Source: Parcubacteria group bacterium Gr01-1014_56 (lineage in GTDB: Bacteria > Patescibacteriota > Minisyncoccia > Phycocordibacterales > SBAW01). Taken from it: 16,469 nucleotides of DNA. Positions 1 to 6,454 of the stretch are shown here, one piece after another; within the stretch, counting starts at the first letter, position 1; every line of letters begins with the position of its first letter. Made by a program: the position numbers and the translations under genes. The notes beneath the pieces are model-generated. The model made no database searches and was not told the DNA's origin. It saw only the letters and a list, made by a program, of their open reading frames with translations. The DNA lies in NCBI GenBank assembly GCA_007375995.1, contig VMFK01000019.1:1-16469 (forward strand). The letters are read 5' to 3'.

Positions 1-255
1 GATCGTTGCTCCGGCAAACAAGGTTGAGAGAAGAAGCCCGCCAATAGCACACACAAGCACGACAACAACCGCTGAGATTAAAAACCAGCGGCGACGTCTG
101 GACTTAGGTCGTGGGATGTTGATTGGTCTGTCCATATATTCTTCCTCGAGTTCAGAGGGTGCGGGTTCTCTTATTGTGGGTTCTCGTCTCTTAACATGTG
201 CGGGTACGGGGATGTCGCGGATAGAGTGCTGCCCTTTGAGGACCATGTCGCGCAT
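1..255 (-). CDS. CPR membrane protein with SIRDIPVP-type N-terminus (cut off by window edge)
   Basis: Only the first 85 residues are inside the window; the reading frame is open at base 1. The N-terminus (MRDMVLKGQHSIRDIPVP) is followed by a charged cytoplasmic stretch, an arginine-rich cluster (RPKSRRRR) and one membrane segment at about residues 59-80, so the bulk of the protein is probably outside the membrane. Proteins with a SIRDIPVP segment and this layout recur in Parcubacteria; the function is unknown to me. It follows the PilM/FtsA-like gene on the same strand by 41 bases, which suggests that a membrane partner is anchored next to an actin-fold protein, as in PilM-PilN. The ATG at 255 is chosen because a -10 box lies 8 bases upstream; the ATG at 246 is the alternative. 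No Shine-Dalgarno sequence is seen. Confidence 0.7.
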   Translation of the reverse strand, partial: MRDMVLKGQHSIRDIPVPAHVKRREPTIREPAPSELEEEYMDRPINIPRPKSRRRRWFLISAVVVVLVCAIGGLLLSTLFAGATI

Positions 256-263
256 ACACTTTT

Positions 264-293
264 AGTATATAACATTTTATCCCGTATAAACAA
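264..293 (-). promoter_or_regulatory. Candidate promoter, leaderless spacing
   Basis: On the minus strand TTGTTT (288-293), an 18-base spacer, and TATACT (264-269) precede the ATG at 255 by 8 bases. Transcription from this box would start at or within about two bases of the ATG. The -35 is weak (3 of 6); the -10 matches 5 of 6. Confidence 0.5.
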
Positions 294-296
294 GAT

Positions 297-1268
297 TCAT
301 CGTGGAGCGAACTTTCTGTCTATAAAGAGTGCTTCGAGCAGTAAACTCAGGTCGGGCTTATGCGCGTGTGCGGCGATATAAGGAGTTATGTGCGGGGTCT
401 TCATAGAGCGGACTGTACCGCCCTCTAAGAAGGACTCCGCGAGGTCCTCTCTACGAGAGAGCGCCTTGGCAACTATTTCTGAAAAAGGTTCCTGCGCTAC
501 AACCATAATTCCTGAGAGTTCGTTTTGTCCTTGCAGGTCTTTTGTCGCCTCCGTAACAAGCGAGGTAAGGTGGTCTTCTGCGGCACGCATCGGCTCATAT
601 AGCGGATGCTTCTCGCGGGTCGCAAGTTCTAGGAAAGACTCCGCCTCCGCGGGTGAAACCCCGCCGTGCGAGATAAGTGTGCGCAGTAGTGTGCGCTGAC
701 CAGCAGGAATAGTGGCGCGGCCAAGAAGCTCGCGATCAGTGCGCACAAGAAGCTCCGAGACCTCACCGCCGACGATAAGCAGCAAGCTTGGTGTGTTTGA
801 AGGAAGTAGGATCATTGCGCCATGCAAAGCGGCAGTACCTAAAGGATGAAACGTTGTTGGGATGTCGCCAAACACGCTCCCGGCGGTTTGGTAGGCGGCA
901 GCCTCTACCGGCTTGATAAAATCTGCAGTGCCTCCCTCAAGATGCAAAGAAGCCCATGGAGCGGAGAAAAATATAGCGACACGATCTACCTCGCCTTGGC
1001 TCCCGAGCGCCCCGTGGTTGCGCATCCGGCTCGCTACACTGCTGGTGTGCTCTAGCGCTTGCTCAGTTGCTTGTGTAATTAAATGCGCGAGCTGGTCGGA
1101 GTTGCGGGTACTAAAGAGTGGTATAGAGATGCGTATCTCGGCAAAAAGTTTAGGTGCCTCGTGCTCGGAGAGCCTAACTAGCGCAGAGGCAACACTCCCG
1201 CTTTCGATATCAACGAGGGCAACAGTTTTTTCACCTTTGGTTTTTCTCTTCCCAAAGAATGCGGACAT
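297..1268 (-). CDS. Actin-fold ATPase-like protein (PilM/FtsA-like), degenerate
   Basis: A 323-residue soluble protein with no signal peptide or membrane segment. Two stretches fit the actin fold: VALVDIESGSV near residues 16-26 sits where the phosphate-1 loop would be, and LLLIVGGEVSELLVRTD near residues 163-180 resembles the second phosphate loop, but the acidic and glycine residues are not textbook, so nucleotide binding is uncertain. PilM and FtsA use this fold to bind nucleotide and hold membrane partners at the inner face of the membrane. The next gene encodes just such a membrane protein, which supports a PilM-PilN-like pairing. The start ATG lies 5 bases after the alaS stop codon, so the gene may be co-transcribed with alaS, though a -10-like TAGAAT lies 7 bases upstream. 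The family assignment is by pattern only. Confidence 0.6.
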   Translation of the reverse strand: MSAFFGKRKTKGEKTVALVDIESGSVASALVRLSEHEAPKLFAEIRISIPLFSTRNSDQLAHLITQATEQALEHTSSVASRMRNHGALGSQGEVDRVAIFFSAPWASLHLEGGTADFIKPVEAAAYQTAGSVFGDIPTTFHPLGTAALHGAMILLPSNTPSLLLIVGGEVSELLVRTDRELLGRATIPAGQRTLLRTLISHGGVSPAEAESFLELATREKHPLYEPMRAAEDHLTSLVTEATKDLQGQNELSGIMVVAQEPFSEIVAKALSRREDLAESFLEGGTVRSMKTPHITPYIAAHAHKPDLSLLLEALFIDRKFAPR

Positions 1269-1273
1269 GCCCC

Positions 1274-3136
1274 CTATTCTAACACTGCTTTTATACGACG
1301 TATTCCGGCGGAGACCGCCTCTTCTTTCAAAATTTTGAATTTTGCCCCGAGTGGAGTCGAGGGGTCGGTAGATAACGCTAGTTCGCCAGTTCTCTCAACA
1401 TGCGGGCCGCCACAAAACTCTATTGAAAACGCGCTCTCGAGCGGGCCGACAGAGTAGACCGAGACTCGGTCTGGGTATTTTGCTCCAAATTCATGTTCTG
1501 CACCAAGCTTCTCCGCCTCTTCTTTTGCCATTTCGTTGCGTATAACCGGCAGGTCTTCTTTTATCTTTTCGTTCACTATTTGCTCAACCTCTTTTTTCTG
1601 CTCCTCAGTCATCTTTGCGTCCCAAGAAAAATCGATACGTAACCGCTCTTGCGTAATATTTGAGCCGCGCTGATGTACTTGCGGCCCGAGTACTTGCTGG
1701 AGAGCCTTAAGCAACAGGTGGTGGGCAGTATGGAGACGCGTCGTTTTCTCGCTTGTGTCTGCCAAGCCGCCTTTAAATTTCTGTTCTGAGCCCGAACGTG
1801 AGAGGTCCTGGTGCTGTTTGAGTAACTCTTTAAACCCGTCAATATCTATCTGTTTAATCCCCTTCTCCCCGGCCTCCTCAATAATAAGTTCAAGTGGAAA
1901 GCCGTAGGTGGTGACGAGTTGGAATGCGTCTTGTGCCGAAAGATTCCCTGTTCCGATAAATCGTTCAAGTTCTTTCATCCCGCGTGCAAGCGTCTTGCGA
2001 AACTTTTCCTCCTCCCCAGCGATAACAGACTCGATTTCGTCGATTTGCTCCATCAGCTCCGGATATTGGTCCTGATACATCTCTGCGACCGGGCGCACTA
2101 TTTTTGCAAAACTGCTTTGCGCGATACCGATACGGTCTGCGTAACGCACCGCGCGGCGGATGAGCCGACGCACGTAGTAGCCTTGGTCAGTATTGCCTGG
2201 TCGTACGTTATCACCGATCAAAAACACGGCCGCCTTAACATGATCTGCAATGATCCTAAACATGCGAGTATTCTGGTATTCTGCAGAATTAGAGAATACT
2301 TTTTCTCCCGTATATTTTTTTTCGCTTCTCGCTTCTAGATATTCGATAATCGGCCTATGGGCAGTTGGAAACACATCCGCAGAATTATTTACCGCCGCAG
2401 TGATGCGCTCCAAGCCGCCGCCAAAGTCGACGTTTTGTTTTGGGAGGAGTGCAAAGGAGCCGTCCTCCTTTTTTATATATTGCATAAAGACCGAGTTCCC
2501 GATCTCGAGGAACCGCCCGCAGTCGCAGTTGGGGTGGCACTCGGGGCCAAATCTCGTATCGTGTACGATATCGGTAAACTCATAAAAGATTTCAGAGTCG
2601 GGCCCACCCGGCTCCCCTGCCGGCATATTCTGTGGCACGCCGGCTCTACTCCACCAGTTCTTTTTTGCGTCATAAAAACGGATATGATCTTTTGGCATCC
2701 CTAAGCTCTCCCAAATTTCTGCAGACTCAGTGTCTTTTGGCAAATTAAGAGTCTCATCCCCTTCAAAACAAGTGACCCAGAGCTTTTCTTTTGGGATACT
2801 TATCTCTTCTGTAAAAAACTCATACACCCAGGCTAACTGTTCTTTCTTAAAATAGTCACCTAAAGACCAGTTGCCAAGCATCTCAAAAAAAGTGGTGTGG
2901 CGGTTGTCCCCCACCTCCTCGATATCCATAGAGCGGAAGCATTTTTGGCTATCCACCAAACGGTTCCCTGCCGGATGATTCTTACCAAGTAAGTACGGCA
3001 CCAGGGGCTGCATGCCCGAACCCGTAAAAAGGGTTGTCGGGTCGTTCTCTGGCACAAGCGAAGAGGACGGGATAACGTTGTGCCCGCGCGCCTTAAAAAA
3101 CTCCAAATATTTCGACCGCACCTCATTGAGCTCCAT
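1274..3136 (-). CDS. alaS: Alanyl-tRNA synthetase, short form lacking C-Ala
   Basis: Charges tRNA-Ala with alanine in the cytoplasm and clears mischarged product. The class II catalytic core fills about residues 1-250 (RHTTFFEMLGNW, then GRFLEIGNSVFMQY), and the tRNA-recognition part about 290-345 (IADHVKAAVFLIGDNVRPG). The C-terminal SAD editing domain is present with its zinc ligands HTAHH (469-473) and CGGPH (C575, H579). The protein ends right after this domain at 620 residues, about 250 shorter than the usual form, so the linker and C-Ala domain are absent. The frame can be opened at a TTG at 3142, but the ATG at 3136 gives the normal family N-terminus (MELNEVRSKYLEFF) and lies 8 bases after a -10 box. 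There is no Shine-Dalgarno sequence. It is probably first in an operon with the actin-fold gene. Confidence 0.97.
   Translation of the reverse strand: MELNEVRSKYLEFFKARGHNVIPSSSLVPENDPTTLFTGSGMQPLVPYLLGKNHPAGNRLVDSQKCFRSMDIEEVGDNRHTTFFEMLGNWSLGDYFKKEQLAWVYEFFTEEISIPKEKLWVTCFEGDETLNLPKDTESAEIWESLGMPKDHIRFYDAKKNWWSRAGVPQNMPAGEPGGPDSEIFYEFTDIVHDTRFGPECHPNCDCGRFLEIGNSVFMQYIKKEDGSFALLPKQNVDFGGGLERITAAVNNSADVFPTAHRPIIEYLEARSEKKYTGEKVFSNSAEYQNTRMFRIIADHVKAAVFLIGDNVRPGNTDQGYYVRRLIRRAVRYADRIGIAQSSFAKIVRPVAEMYQDQYPELMEQIDEIESVIAGEEEKFRKTLARGMKELERFIGTGNLSAQDAFQLVTTYGFPLELIIEEAGEKGIKQIDIDGFKELLKQHQDLSRSGSEQKFKGGLADTSEKTTRLHTAHHLLLKALQQVLGPQVHQRGSNITQERLRIDFSWDAKMTEEQKKEVEQIVNEKIKEDLPVIRNEMAKEEAEKLGAEHEFGAKYPDRVSVYSVGPLESAFSIEFCGGPHVERTGELALSTDPSTPLGAKFKILKEEAVSAGIRRIKAVLE
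1276..1281 (-). promoter_or_regulatory. Weak -10-like box overlapping the alaS stop
   Basis: TAGAAT on the minus strand ends 7 bases before the ATG at 1268 and shares its last base with the alaS TAG stop. No good -35 is seen 16-18 bases upstream. It is listed because the spacing repeats that of other genes here; it could be chance. Confidence 0.25.
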
Positions 3137-3144
3137 TAGCAATC

Positions 3145-3173
3145 AGCGTATCGTTTTTGCTGTTTTTTATCAA
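3145..3173 (-). promoter_or_regulatory. Promoter of alaS, leaderless spacing
   Basis: TTGATA (3168-3173), a 17-base spacer and TACGCT (3145-3150) on the minus strand precede the alaS ATG by 8 bases. The -35 matches 5 of 6 and the -10 3 of 6. The promoter fits exactly between the terminator of the upstream gene and the start codon. Confidence 0.5.
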
Positions 3174-3174
3174 C

Positions 3175-3209
3175 TTGAAAAAGAAAAGGGACCGCATGTG
3201 TGCGGCCCC
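3175..3209 (-). terminator. Rho-independent terminator of the 3227-3649 gene
   Basis: On the minus strand GGGGCCGCA and TGCGGTCCC form a 9-bp stem (one G-U pair) around the loop CACA, followed by TTTTCTTTTTC. It lies 18 bases after the stop of the small gene and insulates it from the alaS promoter. Confidence 0.9.
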
Positions 3210-3226
3210 AATGTCGTCAGATAATT

Positions 3227-3649
3227 TTATGCTGCAGCAACGCGCAGTGGTTTTTTTGGCCGCATCCCCGCCGCCCGTATGAGTTTCTTGATACGGTGAT
3301 GTAATCTAGAGAATAAGCAAGTCTCCGAGATGCTCATCTTTTTAGGCTTTTTCGAATTCTTGAGCCAACTCTTTTCTATAGCCTTCAACTCCTTCAGAGT
3401 AAGCTCCAGATCTCCGACAAGTATCCAAAATGGTACCCCATTAATCTGGAATGGAAACGCAACATATTCCTGGCGATGATAGACCATAAGACAAATCTCG
3501 TCGGTTGGAAGCAGCGTCCCTGGTTCAAGTACCCGATCTATTGCGCATAATCCTCGAGAAGAAGACCCGTTTCTCCTGTAGCAGACAACCCTTCGGTTTA
3601 AAGGAATGATGTAGCTTGGCTGTGTTAACTTTAAAGCGCCCTCTGTCAT
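3227..3649 (-). CDS. Hypothetical protein, 140 aa, basic C-terminus
   Basis: I do not recognise this protein. It is soluble, with no signal peptide or membrane helix. The first ~80 residues read as beta-rich (YIIPLNRRVVCYRR, ICLMVYHRQEYVAFPFQINGVPFWILV), followed by a helix (LTLKELKAIEKSW) and a strongly basic tail rich in lysine and arginine, which could bind nucleic acid; that is inference. It is a stand-alone unit: its own terminator lies downstream, and the divergent M13 peptidase gene begins 108 bases away. Unlike most genes here it has a purine-rich Shine-Dalgarno-like stretch upstream of its ATG. I believe it is a real gene because of the terminator, the ribosome-binding site and the lack of any better frame in the interval. 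Confidence 0.7.
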   Translation of the reverse strand: MTEGALKLTQPSYIIPLNRRVVCYRRNGSSSRGLCAIDRVLEPGTLLPTDEICLMVYHRQEYVAFPFQINGVPFWILVGDLELTLKELKAIEKSWLKNSKKPKKMSISETCLFSRLHHRIKKLIRAAGMRPKKPLRVAAA

Positions 3650-3656
3650 GGGACGA

Positions 3657-3667
3657 CCCCTTTCCTC
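3657..3667 (-). promoter_or_regulatory. Shine-Dalgarno-like stretch before the 140-aa gene
   Basis: On the minus strand GAGGAAAGGGG ends 7 bases before the ATG at 3649. It supports this start and contrasts with the other genes of the window, which lack such a stretch. A possible promoter further up (TTGTCT at 3696-3701, 17 bases, TAGCAA at 3673-3678) is weak. Confidence 0.5.
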
Positions 3668-3722
3668 TGTTGTTGCTAGTTTAAAAATCTTCTAGAGACA
3701 AAGATACCACGAAAAATAAGCT

Positions 3723-3751
3723 TTGTAAAACCTACCTCGGTAGGCTACAAT
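3723..3751 (+). promoter_or_regulatory. Promoter of the M13 peptidase gene, leaderless spacing
   Basis: TTGTAA (3723-3728), a 17-base spacer and TACAAT (3746-3751) precede the ATG at 3758 by 6 bases. Transcription should start on or next to the A of the ATG. No Shine-Dalgarno sequence is present, which fits a leaderless message. Confidence 0.65.
3731..3744. promoter_or_regulatory. Palindrome in the promoter spacer, candidate operator
   Basis: CCTACCTCGGTAGG is a perfect 6-2-6 inverted repeat lying wholly between the -35 and -10 boxes of the M13 gene. That position is ideal for a repressor dimer that blocks polymerase. No cognate regulator can be named; it does not resemble the ATTCG..CGAAT palindromes of the ArsR module. 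Confidence 0.4.
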
Positions 3752-3757
3752 GCGCGG

Positions 3758-5671
3758 ATGCAAAAGACAAAAAATGCCTTGTCTGGCTTTGACCTCACCA
3801 GCATTGACCGCACTGTCCGGCCGCAGGATGATTTCTATCACTTTGCCAACGGCGGGTGGCTCAAAAAGAATAAGATTCCAGAAACAGAGAGTCGCTGGGG
3901 CTCTTTCACTATTTTGCGCGTTGAGGCAGAACATAATCTCAAAAAAATAGTAGACTCGCTCCTCGCGCACAAAAGCCCAAAGAAAGGTAGTGCGGAGCAG
4001 TTAGTCGGCGACCTCTACTGCTCGGGCACGGACATGAAGCGCCGTAACGCGCTTGGTATACAACCAATTTCTTCTCTACGACAAAAAGTACATCACATCT
4101 CAAGTCAAAAAGAGCTTCTCCGAACGATTGCCTATTTTCATCGCCTTGGTCACTTCTACCAAAGCGGACTTTCCCTCCCCGATCGCGACTACTACCTAAA
4201 AGACTCACCAGAGTTTTTGCGTGTCCGAACTGCATATATAAAACACCTCAACACTATCTTCTGTTTACTTGGGTATACAGCCTCTGAGGCAGATAAAAAG
4301 ACAAAGATCGTCCTCAAAATAGAGACCAGGCTCGCCCAGATCTCGATGGACAAGGTAGACACACGAGACGCAGAGAAAACCTATAACAAAAAGAGCATTG
4401 CAGAGCTCGTAAAGCACGTGCCTGCGGTCAATTGGCAAAACTATTTTAAAGAAGCCGGTATCCCCCGAGTACCATATGTGATCCTCATGCAGCCAGAGTT
4501 TCTCAAAAAAGCTGCAAGCCTTCTTCAAACCCTGCCGCTTGAGGATTGGAAGGTATATCTAGAATGGCACTTGATAGATGATGCGTCGGGGTTCTTGACC
4601 GACGCATTTGTTAAAGCTAACTTCCGCTTTTCGCAAGCGTTGACAGGCAACAAAAAGATGAAGCCGCTGTGGCGCCGGATATTGGCAGTTACGAATGGTG
4701 CCTTAGGTGAGCCGCTCGGCAAGATATATGTAAAAAAATATTTTGATCAAGCAAAAAAACAAAAAATGGACACGCTCGTGAGCGACCTCTTTGCAGTATA
4801 CGAAGCGCGCATCAAAAACCTCGACTGGATGAGCACTTCAACTAAGCGCAAAGCAATTACGAAGTTACGATTAATGAACCGCAAAATCGGCTACCCAAGG
4901 AAGTGGAAGAGCTATGTAGGGCTTGTCATACGTGCAGATGATTATTTTGGTAACCTCCTACGCGCGACAGAGTTTGAACGTAAACGTCAAATGAAGAAGC
5001 TCAAGAGTAAATCTGTTGACCGAGAGGAGTGGCATATGTACCCGCAAACAGTTAACGCATACTGCAACTTCAACTTAAATGAGATTGTTTTCCCTGCAGC
5101 GATACTCCAGCCCCCGTTTTTTAACTTCTCTGCAGACGATGCATTTAACTACGGCGGCATTGGCGCTGTTATTGGACACGAAATGACTCACGGCTTTGAC
5201 GACCAGGGAGCTAAGTTTGATGGCAAAGGTAATATGAAAACCTGGTGGTCGCCGAGTGACAAAAAGAAATTTGAGCAGAAGGGTAAGATTTTGGTTACAC
5301 AATACAATGCGTTTAAGGTCGCCGATAATGTGGCAGTAAATGGTCAATTAACTTTAGGAGAAAATATTGCAGACTTAGGCGGTCTTGTCATAGGCTTTGA
5401 TGCCTACCAGAGACATTTACAAAAAACAGGGCGGAAAACAATTGCTGGTTTTACACCTGAGCAACGTTTTTTCTTAGGTTTTGCACAGGCAGAACGTGAG
5501 CTCAGTCGCTCCGAGATTATAAAAACACTCACCCTCACCGACCCCCATTCCCCTGCAGAGACTCGCATAAATGGCCCGCTCGCTCACTTCACTCCGTTTT
5601 ATGAAGCATTTTGTGTCACTAAAAAAAATAAACTCTACCGCGACCTAAAAAACCGCGCCCATATTTGGTAG
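3758..5671 (+). CDS. M13 family zinc endopeptidase (PepO/neprilysin-like)
   Basis: A 637-residue metallopeptidase that would cut short peptides. The N-terminal M13 domain opens with the family-typical DDFYHFANGGWL (residues ~24-35). The catalytic domain carries NAYCNFNLNEIVFPAAI, then the zinc site HEMTH (H474, E475, H478) and GENIADLGG, whose glutamate at about 535 is the third ligand and whose Asp539 follows by four. The end, ETRINGPL...HIW, is also family-like. Length is near-typical and no key residue is missing, so it should be active. There is no signal peptide or membrane anchor at the N-terminus, which places it in the cytoplasm unless it is exported some other way. It stands alone on the plus strand, convergent with the HExxH module. 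Its promoter holds a palindrome that suggests repression. Confidence 0.96.
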   Translation: MQKTKNALSGFDLTSIDRTVRPQDDFYHFANGGWLKKNKIPETESRWGSFTILRVEAEHNLKKIVDSLLAHKSPKKGSAEQLVGDLYCSGTDMKRRNALGIQPISSLRQKVHHISSQKELLRTIAYFHRLGHFYQSGLSLPDRDYYLKDSPEFLRVRTAYIKHLNTIFCLLGYTASEADKKTKIVLKIETRLAQISMDKVDTRDAEKTYNKKSIAELVKHVPAVNWQNYFKEAGIPRVPYVILMQPEFLKKAASLLQTLPLEDWKVYLEWHLIDDASGFLTDAFVKANFRFSQALTGNKKMKPLWRRILAVTNGALGEPLGKIYVKKYFDQAKKQKMDTLVSDLFAVYEARIKNLDWMSTSTKRKAITKLRLMNRKIGYPRKWKSYVGLVIRADDYFGNLLRATEFERKRQMKKLKSKSVDREEWHMYPQTVNAYCNFNLNEIVFPAAILQPPFFNFSADDAFNYGGIGAVIGHEMTHGFDDQGAKFDGKGNMKTWWSPSDKKKFEQKGKILVTQYNAFKVADNVAVNGQLTLGENIADLGGLVIGFDAYQRHLQKTGRKTIAGFTPEQRFFLGFAQAERELSRSEIIKTLTLTDPHSPAETRINGPLAHFTPFYEAFCVTKKNKLYRDLKNRAHIW

Positions 5672-5678
5672 TAACAGC

Positions 5679-5706
5679 TATTCGCCTATTCGCTCGAATA
5701 AGCGAT
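5679..5706. repeat. Palindromic repeat copy A of the ArsR module
   Basis: The core 5686-5705 reads CTATTCGCTCGAATAAGCGA, with the inner dyad ATTCG-CT-CGAAT (5688-5699). It is preceded by an extra TATTCGC (5679-5685), whose TCGC pairs with GCGA (5702-5705), giving a nested dyad. The copy sits between the convergent 3' ends of the M13 gene and the HExxH gene. No T-run follows on either strand, so it is not a typical terminator. Confidence 0.85.
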
Positions 5707-5710
5707 CAAA

Positions 5711-6079
5711 TTATTTGCCCCTATATACATTTCTAGCTTTTTGATAAGCCTCTTTCTCGTACTTATTATTTATGTATCCTTTCTTTATAAGCTCAATATA
5801 GTAAAGGATTGGGAATATAAGCGGCATCCGTGTAAATTGTTCTACATGAACCAATTCATGTTCGAGATCTCTGTCTTCTGTATTAGGTCCGAGAAGAATA
5901 ATATGTCCAATGGTAATAGCTCTTCCCCCTTTCATAAATAACATCATCCACCAAAGACTTTTGACCTTCAAAATAAGAGAATGTGACCTAGTGTGCCAGG
6001 CCATTTTCTTTGGAAATGAAAACAAACCCGCTATTAACCCTATCGAGGTATATGGAAAGTTGAGTATAAAGCTCAGCAT
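5711..6079 (-). CDS. Small membrane-associated HExxH protein (putative metalloprotease)
   Basis: A 122-residue protein with a gluzincin-like zinc motif HELVH (residues 74-78, in DLEHELVHVEQF). A glutamate in KYEKEAYQKA (about 107-116) is a candidate third ligand, and the aspartate pair just before the motif is acidic. Hydrophobic stretches at about 3-22 and 41-65, and PLIFPILYYIEL after the motif, suggest membrane contact. I cannot place it in a named peptidase family. The gene is visibly richer in A+T than its neighbours, and follows the ArsR-family gene on the same strand after 28 bases holding repeat copy B. A repressor beside a membrane HExxH protein recalls BlaI-BlaR1 in outline only; the sequences are not related as far as I can see. 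Start: ATG at 6079 with a -10-like box 6 bases upstream. Confidence 0.75.
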   Translation of the reverse strand: MLSFILNFPYTSIGLIAGLFSFPKKMAWHTRSHSLILKVKSLWWMMLFMKGGRAITIGHIILLGPNTEDRDLEHELVHVEQFTRMPLIFPILYYIELIKKGYINNKYEKEAYQKARNVYRGK

Positions 6080-6085
6080 AATTTT

Positions 6086-6091
6086 ATTATT
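6086..6091 (-). promoter_or_regulatory. -10-like box of the HExxH gene
   Basis: AATAAT on the minus strand ends 6 bases before the ATG at 6079, the same spacing as for the M13 gene. The region where the -35 would be (about 6109-6115) is poor. The palindrome of copy B occupies the spacer, so a bound repressor would cover the promoter. Confidence 0.4.
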
Positions 6092-6115
6092 CGCCTATTC
6101 GCTCGAATTAGAGAA
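6088..6115. repeat. Palindromic repeat copy B of the ArsR module
   Basis: The core 6095-6114 reads CTATTCGCTCGAATTAGAGA with inner dyad ATTCG-CT-CGAAT (6097-6108). The extra TATTCGC (6088-6094) seen before copy A is present here too; A and B agree over 21 bases. The TAA stop of the ArsR-family gene (6108-6110) lies inside the core, and the HExxH start codon is 16 bases away. Candidate operator. Confidence 0.85.
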
Positions 6116-6383
6116 CACCGAGAGCCGTTTTGACTAAGGGATGAGGCGGTTGAACAAGGCGATAGTTCATAGTGAGGCCTCTTTGCTCTCTTTCAACTAT
6201 GTCTGCTGCTGCGAGCACTCCAAGATGTTTGGAGGTTGCCTTAAATGAAAGCTTTATATTTTCTGAGATTGCCCCAACCATGCTTTCCCTTGATGTATGA
6301 AGATATTTTACGATCATTAGCCTTCTTTGGTTAGCCAGTGCTTTTAGAATTCTCTCAGTATTTTTTATTTTCTGTGTATTCAT
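6108..6383 (-). CDS. ArsR/SdpR-family winged-helix repressor
   Basis: A 91-residue DNA-binding protein of the ArsR winged-helix type. ILKALANQRRLMIVKYL (about 12-28) is the typical opening helix, the recognition region is NIKLSFKATSKHLGVLAAADIVERE (about 43-67), and GLTMNYRL is the wing. There are no cysteines, so it is not a cysteine-based metal sensor; the SdpR-like autorepressors are the closest idea. It leads the two-gene module: palindrome copy C lies 13 bases before its start and copy B overlaps its stop. Both are the kind of AT-flanked dyad that ArsR dimers bind, so control of itself and of the HExxH gene is likely. No obvious leaderless -10 box is seen here, and only a weak GGA precedes the ATG. 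Confidence 0.88.
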   Translation of the reverse strand: MNTQKIKNTERILKALANQRRLMIVKYLHTSRESMVGAISENIKLSFKATSKHLGVLAAADIVEREQRGLTMNYRLVQPPHPLVKTALGVL

Positions 6384-6395
6384 AACTTTGTTCCA

Positions 6396-6418
6396 CTATT
6401 CGCGCGAATTAGAGAATA
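6396..6418. repeat. Palindromic repeat copy C, candidate operator of the ArsR gene
   Basis: The core 6396-6415 reads CTATTCGCGCGAATTAGAGA; its inner ATTCGCGCGAAT (6398-6409) is a perfect 12-base palindrome, and TATTC at 6397-6401 with GAATA at 6414-6418 adds an outer dyad. It lies 13 bases upstream of the ArsR-family start codon, where it would overlap any promoter. It lacks the extra TATTCGC of copies A and B. Confidence 0.85.
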
Positions 6419-6454
6419 AGGAAGGTTATAGCATACGGAAGTAGTTGCTGGCAA

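Noticed and set aside
913..1338. Open frame of 141 codons on the plus strand
   Set aside because: Antisense to the actin-fold gene and the end of alaS; composition shows no protein-like pattern, and the minus-strand genes are well supported.
3137..3142. TTG start of alaS two codons upstream
   Set aside because: The ATG at 3136 gives the normal AlaRS N-terminus and the expected spacing to the -10 box.
5679..5706. Copy A as a rho-independent terminator
   Set aside because: It can fold, but the stem is AT-rich with a mismatch and no T-run follows on either strand.
5679..6418. CRISPR array made of the three repeats
   Set aside because: Spacing is irregular (409 and 301 bases) and the intervals are coding; copies also differ from one another.
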